31,187 nt of DNA, taken from DASPJR01 sp035628505. Its GTDB lineage: Bacteria; Planctomycetota; SZUA-567; H5-PLA8. Positions 7,667 through 16,492 of this stretch are shown piece after piece. Position numbers and translations under genes: made by a program. The DNA is taken from NCBI GenBank assembly GCA_035628505.1, contig DASPJR010000060.1, positions 1 to 31,187 of the forward strand, read 5' to 3'. The notes under the pieces are model-generated. The model saw nothing but the letters and a program-made list of their open reading frames with translations. It was not told the DNA's origin and made no database searches. Each line of letters starts with the position of its first letter. Position 1 is the stretch's first letter.

Positions 7667-9568
7667 CTACACCAGCACAGGCGGCGGCGGTCTCATCCCT
7701 GCCAGGCGGCGCATCGCGCACAGAATGGCGGGACGCTCCCGGGGATCCTCGTTGCGGTGCCGCGGCAGACCCAGTATATCGCTGAGCAGGCTGATGTCTT
7801 CGATGTGGCCCACACGGCCGAGGATGCGTATCGCGGCCAGTCGCATCTTCGGCTTTTCGGCAGAGAGCATTTCGCGGCGAAATTTTTCAAGCACCTGCTC
7901 GCGCCGCGCGGCCGAAAGGAAAAAGAGCTGTGCGTGCGCGGGGCCCAGCTTGCGTGTACTCATGCGCCTTCGCCAGGCGCCAAGCATGTAATCGACGGCG
8001 CTGCGGTTTTCACAACGCGCGAGGAGTTCCACGGCCTGCGCGTTTGCCACCTGGCAGCTGAGATAATAAACAGCCTTCTCCGGCAGCGCCGGCCCGAGGC
8101 TCAGCGCATCGCCGATCAGCTTGAGAATCATGTTCGAATGATTCTTCGTGCCGCGAATCAAAATCTCTTCTTCGATGCGCTGCCAGATGCCCAGCTGCGC
8201 GGCAGAGGGAAGGCATGCGGCATCCTTGAGCACCGGCACGGGCTCTTCGCTTTTCACTCGGCCGGCATCGACGAACGACTTGGCCGAATCCTGCAGATTC
8301 ATGCTGGCCATGCGCTGCAGAATTGACGAGGCACGCTTGCTCGCCTCCTGTTCGGTCTTCACGCCGACGATCTCGGTTTTTCCGAGCTGGTGGTAAACGA
8401 GAATGGCGCGCCGGTCTGCAAAGGCTTCAGCCGGCACGGCGAAGGGCGCCGTGTGCTGCGCTTCGGGGCGCTCGCGGTACTGCGCGAGCAGAAAGTCGAA
8501 TACGGCCGCTTCGGCAGCGGCATAACGGCGGCGGAAAGCGCCGGATGATGCGCTGAGCCGTTTGCGCCGGCGCAGCCAGTCTTCATAGAGCGTGATCGCC
8601 GTGCTGATCGTCGGTGCTTGCATGCGTAGGTTGCGGGCTCCTGAAAGTTCGCACGCGGCGCGCAGCAGCGCATCGCGTTCGCGCGTTTGGTCCTCTCCCT
8701 GCGCCGGCACGGAGAGCAGATCGAGCATCAGGCCGACATCGTCCAGCCCGCCGATTTTCTCAAGCATCAGCAGCGCGCGCAAGCGGACACTGCTGAGCGC
8801 GTTGCCCAGTTCGAGGCGGAACAGATCGCACGCGCGCATCCGCCTCAGCGGCTGGCACAGCATCTCCTCGAGCATGCCTGCCGCAGAATCGAAGCGGTTG
8901 GCGGCTATGCGCGAGCGCCAGGCGGCGACGGCATAATCGATGACTCGCGGGTTGTCGCAGCAGAGCATCATTGCCACCGACAGCGATGCCGATTCCGATG
9001 ACGCGTTCTGCGCGCCGGCACCAAGCGATTCGACCGCCTCGTCAGACAGGGCCGGACCTGTTCGTGCAGCAAAGCGCGCCCGCGCGTAAGAGTCCAGGAA
9101 GCGGGCCAGCCAGTCCGTCGAATCCACCAGAAGCGTTTCAAGCGGCTTGAGAAAAGAATGCCTTTCTTTTGGAATGTTCCAGGGACGTTCGACCGGCCGT
9201 CTCGGGCATTGTTCGCTGATACGCTGAAGGACGGGAGCAACCCGCGTCTTTTCATCCGGAGTCAGTGCGGGGCAATGCTGCTTTTTCCAGTGATGATGCA
9301 GGATCAGCGCGCGGTGGTTGAAGAACAGGTCGCCGCTTGAGATCTCCGGTTCGAGCACCTGTTGCGGCGGCAGCGGGAAGCGGGCCGTGCAGCATCCTAC
9401 AGTCTGCCGCCCAAAGCGCTCGAGAAGATGTTCAAGAATACGAAGCTGCGCGGCGATGACCGGCTTGTGGATGCGCGGCGGAGATGTGCGCAAACGGTGC
9501 TGTCGGCTCTGCCAGTCTTCGCAAAGCGACACACTGCGAGTGCCCACTGCCTGCGCGAGACCACTCAT
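7667..9568 (-). CDS. Unknown helical protein built from two tandem ~310-residue copies
   Basis: I do not recognise this 633-residue protein. It is predicted soluble: no signal peptide or membrane segment is visible. It is an internal tandem duplication. Residues ~14-312 align with ~327-626 at a nearly constant offset of 313-315: SLCEDWQSRQHRLR with TLYEDWLRRRKRLS, RALILHHHWKK with RAILVYHQLGK, RVIDYAVAAWRSR with SAVDYMLGAWRRR, and VRLRALLMLEKIG with MRLAAIRILGRVG. The last block resembles a HEAT-type helical repeat followed by DDVGLMLDLLS / EDISLLSDILG, suggesting an alpha-solenoid. The ATG at 9568 is the first in frame and has no clear Shine-Dalgarno, so the start is uncertain. It lies 113 bp downstream of purH and may be its last co-transcribed partner. 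Confidence 0.75.
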   Translation of the reverse strand: MSGLAQAVGTRSVSLCEDWQSRQHRLRTSPPRIHKPVIAAQLRILEHLLERFGRQTVGCCTARFPLPPQQVLEPEISSGDLFFNHRALILHHHWKKQHCPALTPDEKTRVAPVLQRISEQCPRRPVERPWNIPKERHSFLKPLETLLVDSTDWLARFLDSYARARFAARTGPALSDEAVESLGAGAQNASSESASLSVAMMLCCDNPRVIDYAVAAWRSRIAANRFDSAAGMLEEMLCQPLRRMRACDLFRLELGNALSSVRLRALLMLEKIGGLDDVGLMLDLLSVPAQGEDQTRERDALLRAACELSGARNLRMQAPTISTAITLYEDWLRRRKRLSASSGAFRRRYAAAEAAVFDFLLAQYRERPEAQHTAPFAVPAEAFADRRAILVYHQLGKTEIVGVKTEQEASKRASSILQRMASMNLQDSAKSFVDAGRVKSEEPVPVLKDAACLPSAAQLGIWQRIEEEILIRGTKNHSNMILKLIGDALSLGPALPEKAVYYLSCQVANAQAVELLARCENRSAVDYMLGAWRRRMSTRKLGPAHAQLFFLSAARREQVLEKFRREMLSAEKPKMRLAAIRILGRVGHIEDISLLSDILGLPRHRNEDPRERPAILCAMRRLAGMRPPPPVLV

Positions 9569-9615
9569 GGTGCAGACTAGTGTGATGGCTGAGGCGGCTT
9601 ATGGCAAGAACGATT

Positions 9616-9641
9616 ATGATTTACGATGGATGATTTACGAT
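9616..9641. repeat. Short direct repeat, ATGATTTACGAT x2
   Basis: Two exact copies of ATGATTTACGAT, 14 bp apart start to start, in the 113-bp gap between purH and the duplicated unknown gene. The word belongs to the same style of degenerate intergenic repeats seen elsewhere in the window. Confidence 0.8.
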
Positions 9642-9681
9642 AGGCTTTGGCAACCCAACCGTCGATCGTCCTCGTCAATCA

Positions 9682-11289
9682 TTAGTGCCGGAAATGCCGG
9701 TAGCCGGTCGTCATCATGGCGACGTTGTATTTGTCGGCGAGTGCGAAGACCTCGGCGTCTTTCACGCTGCCGCCGGGCTGAATCATCGCCGTCACGCCGG
9801 CTTTCGCGGCCGCTTCGGGTCCATCGGGAAACGGAAAGAACGCGTCACTGGCCAGCACCGCGCCTTTGGAACGCTCGCCGGCTTTCTTGATCGCGATCTC
9901 GACCGAATCCACGCGCGACATCTGCCCGGCGCCGACGCCGACGATGGCCGTCCCCTTCCCCAGCACGATCGCGTTGCTCTTCACGTGCTTGCAGACGATC
10001 CAGGCGAACTTCAGCGCGGCAAGCTCGTCCGGCGTGGGCTCGCGCTTCGTGACGCATTTAAGATTCTTAAACTCATCTTCAAGCGTGGTCGCATCCTGGC
10101 TCTGCACGAGAATGCCGCCAGGAATCGTTCTCACGTCGCGGTACTCGGTCGCGCGCTGCTCGATGGCGATGTTGCGCTTGAAGCCCTCGAGATCGCCGGC
10201 TTCGACGATGATCACGTTCGAACCCCACTTCTTCTTTGTCGTGAGCAGTTCCTTGGCTTCAGCCGTGATCGTGGGAACGACAATGGCGTCCACCTTAAAG
10301 CCCTTGGCGCCGAGAATTTCTTCGGCAATGCGGTGATCGAGTCGGCGGTTCAGGCCCAGCACGCCTCCGAAGGCGGAGAGCGGATCGCCTTCATAGGCTT
10401 TTTTGTACGCCTCGAGAATATCGTCTCCCGACGCGGCGCCGCAGGGATTGTTGTGCTTCACAATGCAGGCGGCGGGGCGCTCAAATTCTTTCACGATTTC
10501 AAAGGCAGTGTTCATGTCGAGCAGGTTATTAAAGCCGATTTCTTTTCCGGAAATCTGCGCGCCCTGCGCGACACACGGTTCGTTGTAGCCCGGCAGAACG
10601 TACAGCGCGGCCTGCTTCTGATGCGGATTTTCGCCATAGCGCAGCGACTGCTTGAGCGAGCCGTGCAGCGTGAACGTTGGCGGCGTTTCCTCTTCGCCGA
10701 TGCTTTCCATGTAGCTGCAGATCGCGCCGTCGTAGCGGCTGGTCGTGGCGAACACTTTCGCCGAAAGCCGCAGGCGCGTGGACTTGTTTGTTGCGCCGCC
10801 GTTCTCCTGCATTTCGCGCAGCACAGTGGCGTAGTCGTCTGGATCGACGACGACCGTGACCGATTCCCAGTTCTTCGCCGCCGAGCGGATCATCGACGGG
10901 CCGCCGATGTCGATCTGCTCAATCGCTTCTTCGGTTGAGATCCCTTCTTTGGCGATGGTCTGCTCGAAAGGATAGAGATTCACCACGACTAAATCGATAG
11001 GCTCAATGCCGTGTTCGCGCGCCTGGCCGACGTGGCTTTCAAGGTCTCGCCGGAAGAGCAGTCCGCCATGCACTTTCGGATGCAGCGTTTTGACGCGGCC
11101 GTCCATGATCTCCGGAAAGCCGGTGATCTCGCTGATGTCCTTGACCTTCAGACCCTTCTCGCGCAGCGCCTTGGCCGTCCCGCCGGTCGAAACCAGTTCG
11201 ACGCCCAGCGCAGCCAGCCCAGCCGCAAAATCAGCGATGCCCGTCTTGTCCGAAACTGAAATTAACGCGCGCGTTATCTTGGATGACAT
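9682..11289 (-). CDS. purH: Bifunctional AICAR formyltransferase / IMP cyclohydrolase
   Basis: Catalyses the last two steps of de novo purine synthesis: formylation of AICAR with 10-formyl-THF, then ring closure to IMP, in the cytoplasm. At 535 residues it has the normal length for PurH. The N-terminal IMP cyclohydrolase domain begins ALISVSDKTGIADFA and has STGGTAKAL and GRVKTLHPKVHGG. The transformylase domain carries the catalytic KHNNPCGAA motif, the AFGGVLGLNR segment and the canonical YRHFRH C terminus. The start is set by AGGAGGGG just upstream of the ATG. It lies about 100 bp downstream of the Ser/Thr kinase gene, with an inverted word repeat between them. Other pur genes are absent from the window. 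Confidence 0.98.
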   Translation of the reverse strand: MSSKITRALISVSDKTGIADFAAGLAALGVELVSTGGTAKALREKGLKVKDISEITGFPEIMDGRVKTLHPKVHGGLLFRRDLESHVGQAREHGIEPIDLVVVNLYPFEQTIAKEGISTEEAIEQIDIGGPSMIRSAAKNWESVTVVVDPDDYATVLREMQENGGATNKSTRLRLSAKVFATTSRYDGAICSYMESIGEEETPPTFTLHGSLKQSLRYGENPHQKQAALYVLPGYNEPCVAQGAQISGKEIGFNNLLDMNTAFEIVKEFERPAACIVKHNNPCGAASGDDILEAYKKAYEGDPLSAFGGVLGLNRRLDHRIAEEILGAKGFKVDAIVVPTITAEAKELLTTKKKWGSNVIIVEAGDLEGFKRNIAIEQRATEYRDVRTIPGGILVQSQDATTLEDEFKNLKCVTKREPTPDELAALKFAWIVCKHVKSNAIVLGKGTAIVGVGAGQMSRVDSVEIAIKKAGERSKGAVLASDAFFPFPDGPEAAAKAGVTAMIQPGGSVKDAEVFALADKYNVAMMTTGYRHFRH

Positions 11290-11311
11290 TACCCCTCCTG
11301 AATCGAACTAC

Positions 11312-11380
11312 AGGGTCCAGGGCTCATGGTTTAGGGTCTGGACGGCGACGTCAGACCCTGAACCCTGGACCCTGAACCCT
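11312..11380. repeat. Inverted array of AGGGTTC/AGGGTCC words
   Basis: The left arm (11312-11340) is made of AGGGT-CCAGGGCTC-type words; the right arm (11352-11380) is its inverted counterpart, CAGACCCTGAACCCTGGACC and onward. About 24 of 29 positions pair around a 10-nt loop. Lying between the kinase stop and the purH Shine-Dalgarno, it could form a strong RNA hairpin, but no T-tract follows. The same words recur at 17884-17938. Confidence 0.85.
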
Positions 11381-11391
11381 ATCCCCTCTCG

Positions 11392-12651
11392 TTACTGCCC
11401 CGTGAATTTGAAAAACAGGATCAGCGTGAACAGCACGAACATCAGCCCGGCCGCCAGGAACGCTGCCCACATGTATTTGCGCATGCGCTCGACTTCTTCG
11501 CGCAGCAATTCCACTTCGCTCTTGGCGCGCTGAGCGCGAACCTGCTCAATCTTGAAAGCGCGAATAATTGTCGACTTTCCCGCGTCCAGGCGCTGGATGG
11601 TCGGATCATGACCCATCTTCACGAGCTCCAGGTCTTCGAACATGACGTCCGTGTCCTGGTAGCGATCGTTGGGGTCCTTGGCCATCATGCGCTCGAGAAT
11701 CTGCACGACAGCGTCGGGGATCTTCGGGTTGATCGTGCGCGGATCGGGCAGGTCGGCCTTGATGTGCTGGCGCATCACGCTGCTGCCGGAGCCCTCGTAC
11801 GGCGGCTTGCCGGTGACCATGTGATAAAGCGAGCAGCCCAGTGAGTACTGATCTGAGCGCCAGTCGATGTTCTCGAGGCCCATGGCCTGCTCGGGCGAGA
11901 TATAATCGGGCGTGCCGAGCACTTCGCCTTCCGTCGCAATCATTGGGTCGAGCTTCGATTTGACGAAGCCGAAATCGCCGAGCTTCACCACGCCTTTGCG
12001 CGTGACCATCATGTTGCCGGGCTTGATGTCGCGGTGGACGATGTCGAAATTCTTAATGTAGGCGATCGAGCGCAGCACCTGCATGACGAAGTCGATGGCC
12101 TTGGCATTTTCGAGCGGACCGTCGCGCTCGATCATGTCCTCGATCGTTTCGCCGTCGACGAATTCCATCGAGAAGTAGTAGATACCGCGGTCGCGGCCGA
12201 CGTCGTAAACCTGGATCAGGTTCTGGTGGCTCAGCCTTCCGGCCAGGCGCGCTTCAAGCAGGAAGCGCTTCTTGAACTCTTCGTCGGTGAGCCATTTCTT
12301 ATGCAGGACTTTCAGGGCCACGTCGCGTGACATGGAAATCTGCCGCGCCTTGTACACGGTTCCCAGGCCGCCGTCGCCGATCTTGCCGATGATTTCGTAG
12401 TTGCCGATGCGCAGCGGATCGCCGCTCTTTTCCTCGTCGCGGCTCATGCGCCCCAGGGCCGTCTTCACAGCGCGCACTTCCTCTTCGCTCATGAAGCCCT
12501 TGGCGATCATGAGGCGCTCGACGGGTTCGGGGTCGCGTTCGTCCTTACGCGATTCTTCCTGCGCAGCAAGGCACTCGCGAACTTGTGTTTCGGTCACAAG
12601 CCCGTTTTCGACAGCCAGTTGTTCGAAGGTTTTCGGTCCCTTGCGGGGCAT
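11392..12651 (-). CDS. Membrane-anchored Hanks-type Ser/Thr protein kinase
   Basis: A 419-residue PknB-like kinase. Residues 1-68 hold two similar short helical blocks (FEQLAVENGLVTETQVRECL and ERLMIAKGFMSEEEVR), like the adaptor found at the N terminus of GspE-type ATPases. The kinase domain spans ~84-345, with a complete set of motifs: glycine loop IGDGGLGTVY, Lys114 in VALKVL, HRDIKPGNMM (Asp208, Asn213), DFG at 226-228, and SPE in place of APE. A coiled-coil stretch (~365-392) leads to one transmembrane helix (~394-415), leaving a four-residue tail and no extracytoplasmic sensor. Any signal is therefore likely read through the cytoplasmic N-terminal blocks. It follows the phosphatase gene by about 100 bp, suggesting an opposing pair. 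Confidence 0.95.
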   Translation of the reverse strand: MPRKGPKTFEQLAVENGLVTETQVRECLAAQEESRKDERDPEPVERLMIAKGFMSEEEVRAVKTALGRMSRDEEKSGDPLRIGNYEIIGKIGDGGLGTVYKARQISMSRDVALKVLHKKWLTDEEFKKRFLLEARLAGRLSHQNLIQVYDVGRDRGIYYFSMEFVDGETIEDMIERDGPLENAKAIDFVMQVLRSIAYIKNFDIVHRDIKPGNMMVTRKGVVKLGDFGFVKSKLDPMIATEGEVLGTPDYISPEQAMGLENIDWRSDQYSLGCSLYHMVTGKPPYEGSGSSVMRQHIKADLPDPRTINPKIPDAVVQILERMMAKDPNDRYQDTDVMFEDLELVKMGHDPTIQRLDAGKSTIIRAFKIEQVRAQRAKSEVELLREEVERMRKYMWAAFLAAGLMFVLFTLILFFKFTGQ

Positions 12652-12755
12652 CTTTCATCACGCGTGCTGAACAGGTTTAAGTGCAGCACCCCTCCAGTAT
12701 TCCATAATTCAACGATCTGTCAGTGTCGGTACTGTTGCCCGGCCGCCGCGCGGTG

Positions 12756-13316
12756 TCACGCCGGCTTGCCGCCATTATCCGGGTTGTTCCTGCGGTTACG
12801 AGTCTCATCGTGTCCGAGCTTATCGTCACCCAGATCATTGATGATAATCGGACCGGCGCGTTTGGCGAGGAATTCGGCGTAGGCGCGCACGGCGTCTTCC
12901 TGCTCCAGCGTCTCAATGGAATAAGGCCGCTGAGTGCGCACGTGATCGATGGCCGCCTCGGCCGAAAGACCGCGCGACACGAGGGCGCAGGCGAGCATCG
13001 TTCCGGTGCGGCCAAGGCCGGCGCCGCAATGGACCACCGTCGCCAGCGTGTCTGCTTCAGCCTTGCGTTGAAAGGTCAAAAATTTTTCGATCTGTTCGAT
13101 CGACGGCGCAGTGAAATCGGCAATCGGAAGATGCAGATAACGAAACCCGAACTCATCGATAAAGGCGCGCTCAAGAGGCGTTTCAGTGAGTGAAACAATG
13201 GCGTGAATCTTATGCAGCTTGAGGAATTCCAAGTCATCGCGCAATTTGGAGAAGGTGCCTGGCCGCTCCATACCCGCCAGCACACCGTCGATGACAAAGC
13301 TGAAATTATTAGGCAT
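12756..13316 (-). CDS. Dual-specificity (cysteine-based) protein phosphatase
   Basis: A 186-residue soluble protein with the PTP/DSP catalytic loop VVHCGAGLGRTGTM: Cys97 is the nucleophile and Arg103 binds phosphate. An aspartate in the preceding IADFTAP loop (Asp67) is placed as general acid. After the catalytic loop comes the usual helical segment (LSAEAAIDHVRTQRPYSIET). The C-terminal ~35 residues are polar and poorly conserved. The start at 13316 has AGGA upstream. It lies between the acyl-CoA ligase (64 bp upstream) and the Ser/Thr kinase (about 100 bp downstream), all on one strand. Whether it acts on phospho-Ser/Thr, phospho-Tyr or a non-protein substrate cannot be told from sequence. 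Confidence 0.92.
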   Translation of the reverse strand: MPNNFSFVIDGVLAGMERPGTFSKLRDDLEFLKLHKIHAIVSLTETPLERAFIDEFGFRYLHLPIADFTAPSIEQIEKFLTFQRKAEADTLATVVHCGAGLGRTGTMLACALVSRGLSAEAAIDHVRTQRPYSIETLEQEDAVRAYAEFLAKRAGPIIINDLGDDKLGHDETRNRRNNPDNGGKPA

Positions 13317-13380
13317 AAACGGTCCTGCACAACCCCGAACAGTTGATTCCAGCCTTGCTGCGTGTGCGCAAATTGGCGGC

Positions 13381-14835
13381 CTATTTCAACAAACGCCGCA
13401 TTACCTTTCCTGTGGGACCTTTGGGCAATTCGGGTCGGAATTCGATTACCTTTGGTACTTTATAGCTGGCCAGCAGCCCGCGGCAATGCTGCAACAGCTG
13501 CTCCTCTGTGGCAGTCTGGTCCGGCTTGAGAACCACATATGCCTTTACAATTTCACCTTTACGCTCATCTTTAGCACCTGCGACACCCACTTCCAGCACG
13601 GCGGGGTGTGAACTGAGCGCGTTTTCGACTTCAGCAGGGAACACCATCTCGCCGGCAACCTTGATCATCTCGCGCAGGCGGCCGGTGATGCGGATATACC
13701 CTTCGGGCGTCACTTCGCCCATGTCGCCAGTGCGCAGCCAGCCGTCGCTGGTCAGCGTCTTGGCCGTCTCGTCGGGCTTGTTGTGATAGCCCTTCATGAT
13801 GTTCGGACCTTTTGCCCAGATCTCTCCGGTGCCTTTCCCGGTCACGTCCTGCAGCGTGTCAGGGTCGACGATCTTAACGCTGACGCCGGGGATGGTCTTT
13901 CCTACCGTTCCCGGCGTGTTGGCCCAGGGCATGTTGAACGAGATCACCGGTCCGCTTTCGGTCTGGCCGTAGCCCTGCAGCAGCGGGATACCGAATGTCT
14001 TTTCGAACTGTACGCCCACTTCGTCCGGCAACGCTTCTCCGCCCGCAACAGCAAGGCGCAGATGCTTCATGTCGAACGGCCGCCTTTCCTGCATCCGTGT
14101 GACCAGGCGGTACATCGACGGCACCATCATCAGCACATCGCACTTCAGGCCTGACGCCACTTTCAGGACCAGTTCGGGATCGAATTTGGGAACAGTCGCC
14201 AGGGACGCGCCGCACGCGATCGGGGCCAGCATCGTTCCAGTGATGGCGAAAGTGTGAAAACTCGGCAGGCACGCCAGCAGCCGGCTGCTCTTATCCAGGC
14301 GCATGGCTTCCACCGAGTTCTTCGCGTTGCTGGCCAGGTTGCGGTGTGTCAGCACCACGCCCTTGGGCATGCCCGTCGTTCCGGAGGTGTAAAGAAGGGT
14401 GCTGATGTCCTCTGCTTTGGGGCTGGGCAACGCCGGGTTCGACTCACTGCGCGCCAGCTCGCTGTACTTGAGCACCTTCACACCGAGCGGCTCCAGCTTC
14501 GGTGCAAAATCGTCGGGCGCGATGACCGCTTCGGCGCCGGAATCCACGAGGATGTATTTCAGCTGCTCGGGCGGCAGAAGCAGATTCAGCGGCAGTGCCT
14601 GCCGGCCGGCATACTGCACGCCAAAATACGCAGCGACGAACTCCGGCGACATCGGGAAGAACAGCGCGATCACAGGCCTGGAGGTCTGCTTGCATATTCC
14701 CGAGGCGATACGCCGGGCAGTCGCCGCAAGGTCGCCATAGCTGAGTGTCTTCTCGGACGTCACTACAGCCGGGTCGGCAGGCGATGCGGCGGCGTTCTTT
14801 TCAAGAAGGTCTACGACAGTCAGTGAATCCTGCAT
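13381..14835 (-). CDS. Class I adenylate-forming acyl-CoA ligase (AMP-binding)
   Basis: A 484-residue soluble ANL-superfamily enzyme that activates a carboxylic acid with ATP to an acyl-adenylate and transfers it, normally to CoA. Motifs are in order: P-loop-like YTSGTTGMPKGV (150-161), GYGQTESGP (288-296), GWLRTGD (365-371), hinge GRLREMIKVAG, and the catalytic C-terminal lysine in KGPTGKVMRR (Lys477). It is somewhat short for a long-chain acyl-CoA synthetase and closer in length to medium-chain or aryl ligases, so the acid is unknown. The start has GGAAG about 8 nt upstream. It lies only 11 bp after the Minf_1886 gene. A free-standing lipoyl domain sits in the same operon, but a functional link is speculative. 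Confidence 0.93.
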   Translation of the reverse strand: MQDSLTVVDLLEKNAAASPADPAVVTSEKTLSYGDLAATARRIASGICKQTSRPVIALFFPMSPEFVAAYFGVQYAGRQALPLNLLLPPEQLKYILVDSGAEAVIAPDDFAPKLEPLGVKVLKYSELARSESNPALPSPKAEDISTLLYTSGTTGMPKGVVLTHRNLASNAKNSVEAMRLDKSSRLLACLPSFHTFAITGTMLAPIACGASLATVPKFDPELVLKVASGLKCDVLMMVPSMYRLVTRMQERRPFDMKHLRLAVAGGEALPDEVGVQFEKTFGIPLLQGYGQTESGPVISFNMPWANTPGTVGKTIPGVSVKIVDPDTLQDVTGKGTGEIWAKGPNIMKGYHNKPDETAKTLTSDGWLRTGDMGEVTPEGYIRITGRLREMIKVAGEMVFPAEVENALSSHPAVLEVGVAGAKDERKGEIVKAYVVLKPDQTATEEQLLQHCRGLLASYKVPKVIEFRPELPKGPTGKVMRRLLK

Positions 14836-14846
14836 TGGTTTGCTTC

Positions 14847-15233
14847 CTATTCTTCGATTTCGATTTCGGTCTGGTGATCGAACACCTCTTCAAAGTCGTA
14901 CACGTTCTCAAAGTCTTCGCGTGTGTCAGAATCCTGCTTGGACATGATCTGCTCTTCAACCAGGTTGAAGACCATTTCACCGAAGTCCGCGGTCTTCGTG
15001 ATACCCCACTGGTTCAGCACTGTTCGCGCCATCAGCCCGAAGCGTTCACGCGCCAGATCGCGCAGGCCTTCAAGCAGTTCGCGCCCGGTCACATGTCCGC
15101 GCCGGCCGCGCCGCTGCACGGTGTATTCCAGGCCTTCCTGCAGAAAGCGGTAGGCCTCGCGACTGTAGCGGTCGTCCCGCACAAGGATCTGCGAGATCTT
15201 CTGTTCGTCATCGCGTTCGTCTGGCATGGACAT
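14847..15233 (-). CDS. Minf_1886-family protein (unknown function)
   Basis: A 128-residue acidic protein whose central block (EAYRFLQEGLEYTVQRRGRR, HVTGRELLEGLRDLARERFG, VLNQWGITKTADFGEMVFNL) matches my memory of the Minf_1886 family. That family is a short, function-unknown protein typical of Verrucomicrobia, Planctomycetes and relatives. The C-terminal ~25 residues are strongly acidic. No membrane segment or catalytic motif is seen. I place the start at 15233 (MSMPDERDDEQ); AAGAGGTG lies about 14 nt upstream, which is long. An ATG at 15227 or a longer frame to 15269 are alternatives. It sits between holB and the acyl-CoA ligase in a tight operon and is the best taxonomic hint in the window. 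Confidence 0.85.
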   Translation of the reverse strand: MSMPDERDDEQKISQILVRDDRYSREAYRFLQEGLEYTVQRRGRRGHVTGRELLEGLRDLARERFGLMARTVLNQWGITKTADFGEMVFNLVEEQIMSKQDSDTREDFENVYDFEEVFDHQTEIEIEE

Positions 15234-15274
15234 CGTTGAAATCTGGTCACCTCTTAAAAACGAGTTCACCTATG

Positions 15275-16492
15275 TTACGCTGCCGGCTGCATCGCTTCCA
15301 CGATTTTACCGCTTAAAGCGCGCCCGACTACATCACCACGCACGTAGAGGCGCACGGCGAGCAGAGAGTCGCGCAGCGCCGCAAGAATCCGCTGGCAACC
15401 CTCGGCGCCGAACTTTGCCGCCAGCGCCTGGGAAAGCTGGCGCTGATCCGGCTGCAGGAGCAGTTCCGCTCCGGCATCCGGCGCGGCTGCGCAGATCATG
15501 GCATCGCGGAAGCAGACTTCCAGCACTTCCAGCAGCCGCCGAAAAACATACCGCTTCCAGCCGGCTTCGGTCTTGGCTTCGCCTTCCGACATCTCTTCCT
15601 GCTCGTCGTTTTCCCCGCTATCGTCTTCGGATTTCTTGCCGGCATTTATCTCGGCCGCAAATAACCGCTTGCCTTCCTGGTCGGCCAGCGCCCAGAGCAT
15701 CAGGCCAAATTGCGGACCGGCTTTGGAACTAAGCTTGCCCAATCCTGTGATCACCGCCGAGCGCCAGTTCTTCAGATCGCCTTCGAGCAGTTCCTTCGCG
15801 CGGCCAAGGCTGCCATCCGCCAGCAGCGCCGCAACGTCGCGCTCCGACTGCGGCAGATTCGAAAGCTGCTTGGAAAGGCCGCCACGGATGTCGTCAAGCG
15901 ACAGGCGGCGGAACTGAACGAACTGCACGCGCGAGACGATTGTTTCCAGCAGCGCCTCGGGCTGGCTGGTGGTCATAATAATGAGCGAGCTTTCGGGCGG
16001 CTCTTCGAGTGTCTTTAAAAATGCATTGGCTGGTTCGGCCTGTCCCCGGCACAGGCGCTGCGCTTCGGGAATAATCACGACGCGGCGGTTGCCGGACATG
16101 GGCGAGCGGTGGAGCTGCTCGCAGACATATTGAACCGTCTCCAGGCGGATGATCGGATCCTGATCGGCGACGGGCTTTTCGCTGAAACCCTTTTCCGCCG
16201 AGCCGCTGAACTTCAGCAGGCTGATCACATCCGGATGCTCGATCGCCAGGCCCTTGCGCGACTGAAACCAGTGGCAGGATTTGCATTTTCCGCACGAAAC
16301 GTCGGGCGCCGGCGGCTGATGGCAGAGCAGCACCTGCGCAAATATCGCGGCGGCCGTGCGCTTGCCGACGCCGGACGGGCCGCTGAAAAGATACGCGTGC
16401 GCGTGGCGGCGGGCGCTCAGGACCGAGCGCAGGTATTTCTTTGCCGGCTGCTGACCGACCAGCGATTCCCAGCTCATTCCGCCCGTACTCAT
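15275..16492 (-). CDS. holB: DNA polymerase III subunit delta' (clamp loader)
   Basis: An AAA+ clamp-loader subunit that helps load the sliding clamp during replication. The N terminus has SWESLVGQQPAKKYL and HAYLFSGPSGVGKRT (Walker A, 38-47). A four-cysteine zinc module follows (Cys57, Cys67, Cys70, Cys73 in CGKCKSC). Then come VVIIPEAQRL in the Walker B position and NAFLKTLEEPPESSLIIMTT. Residues ~280-305 form a very acidic low-complexity linker before the helical C-terminal domain. At 405 residues it is longer than typical HolB because of that linker. Its ATG overlaps the tmk stop as ATGA (16489-16492), indicating translational coupling; tmk-holB adjacency is common in bacteria. The short MSTGGM lead is retained on that basis. 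Confidence 0.93.
   Translation of the reverse strand: MSTGGMSWESLVGQQPAKKYLRSVLSARRHAHAYLFSGPSGVGKRTAAAIFAQVLLCHQPPAPDVSCGKCKSCHWFQSRKGLAIEHPDVISLLKFSGSAEKGFSEKPVADQDPIIRLETVQYVCEQLHRSPMSGNRRVVIIPEAQRLCRGQAEPANAFLKTLEEPPESSLIIMTTSQPEALLETIVSRVQFVQFRRLSLDDIRGGLSKQLSNLPQSERDVAALLADGSLGRAKELLEGDLKNWRSAVITGLGKLSSKAGPQFGLMLWALADQEGKRLFAAEINAGKKSEDDSGENDEQEEMSEGEAKTEAGWKRYVFRRLLEVLEVCFRDAMICAAAPDAGAELLLQPDQRQLSQALAAKFGAEGCQRILAALRDSLLAVRLYVRGDVVGRALSGKIVEAMQPAA

Noticed and set aside
9685..10938. A 417-codon plus-strand frame
   Set aside because: Antisense to purH, which is certain.
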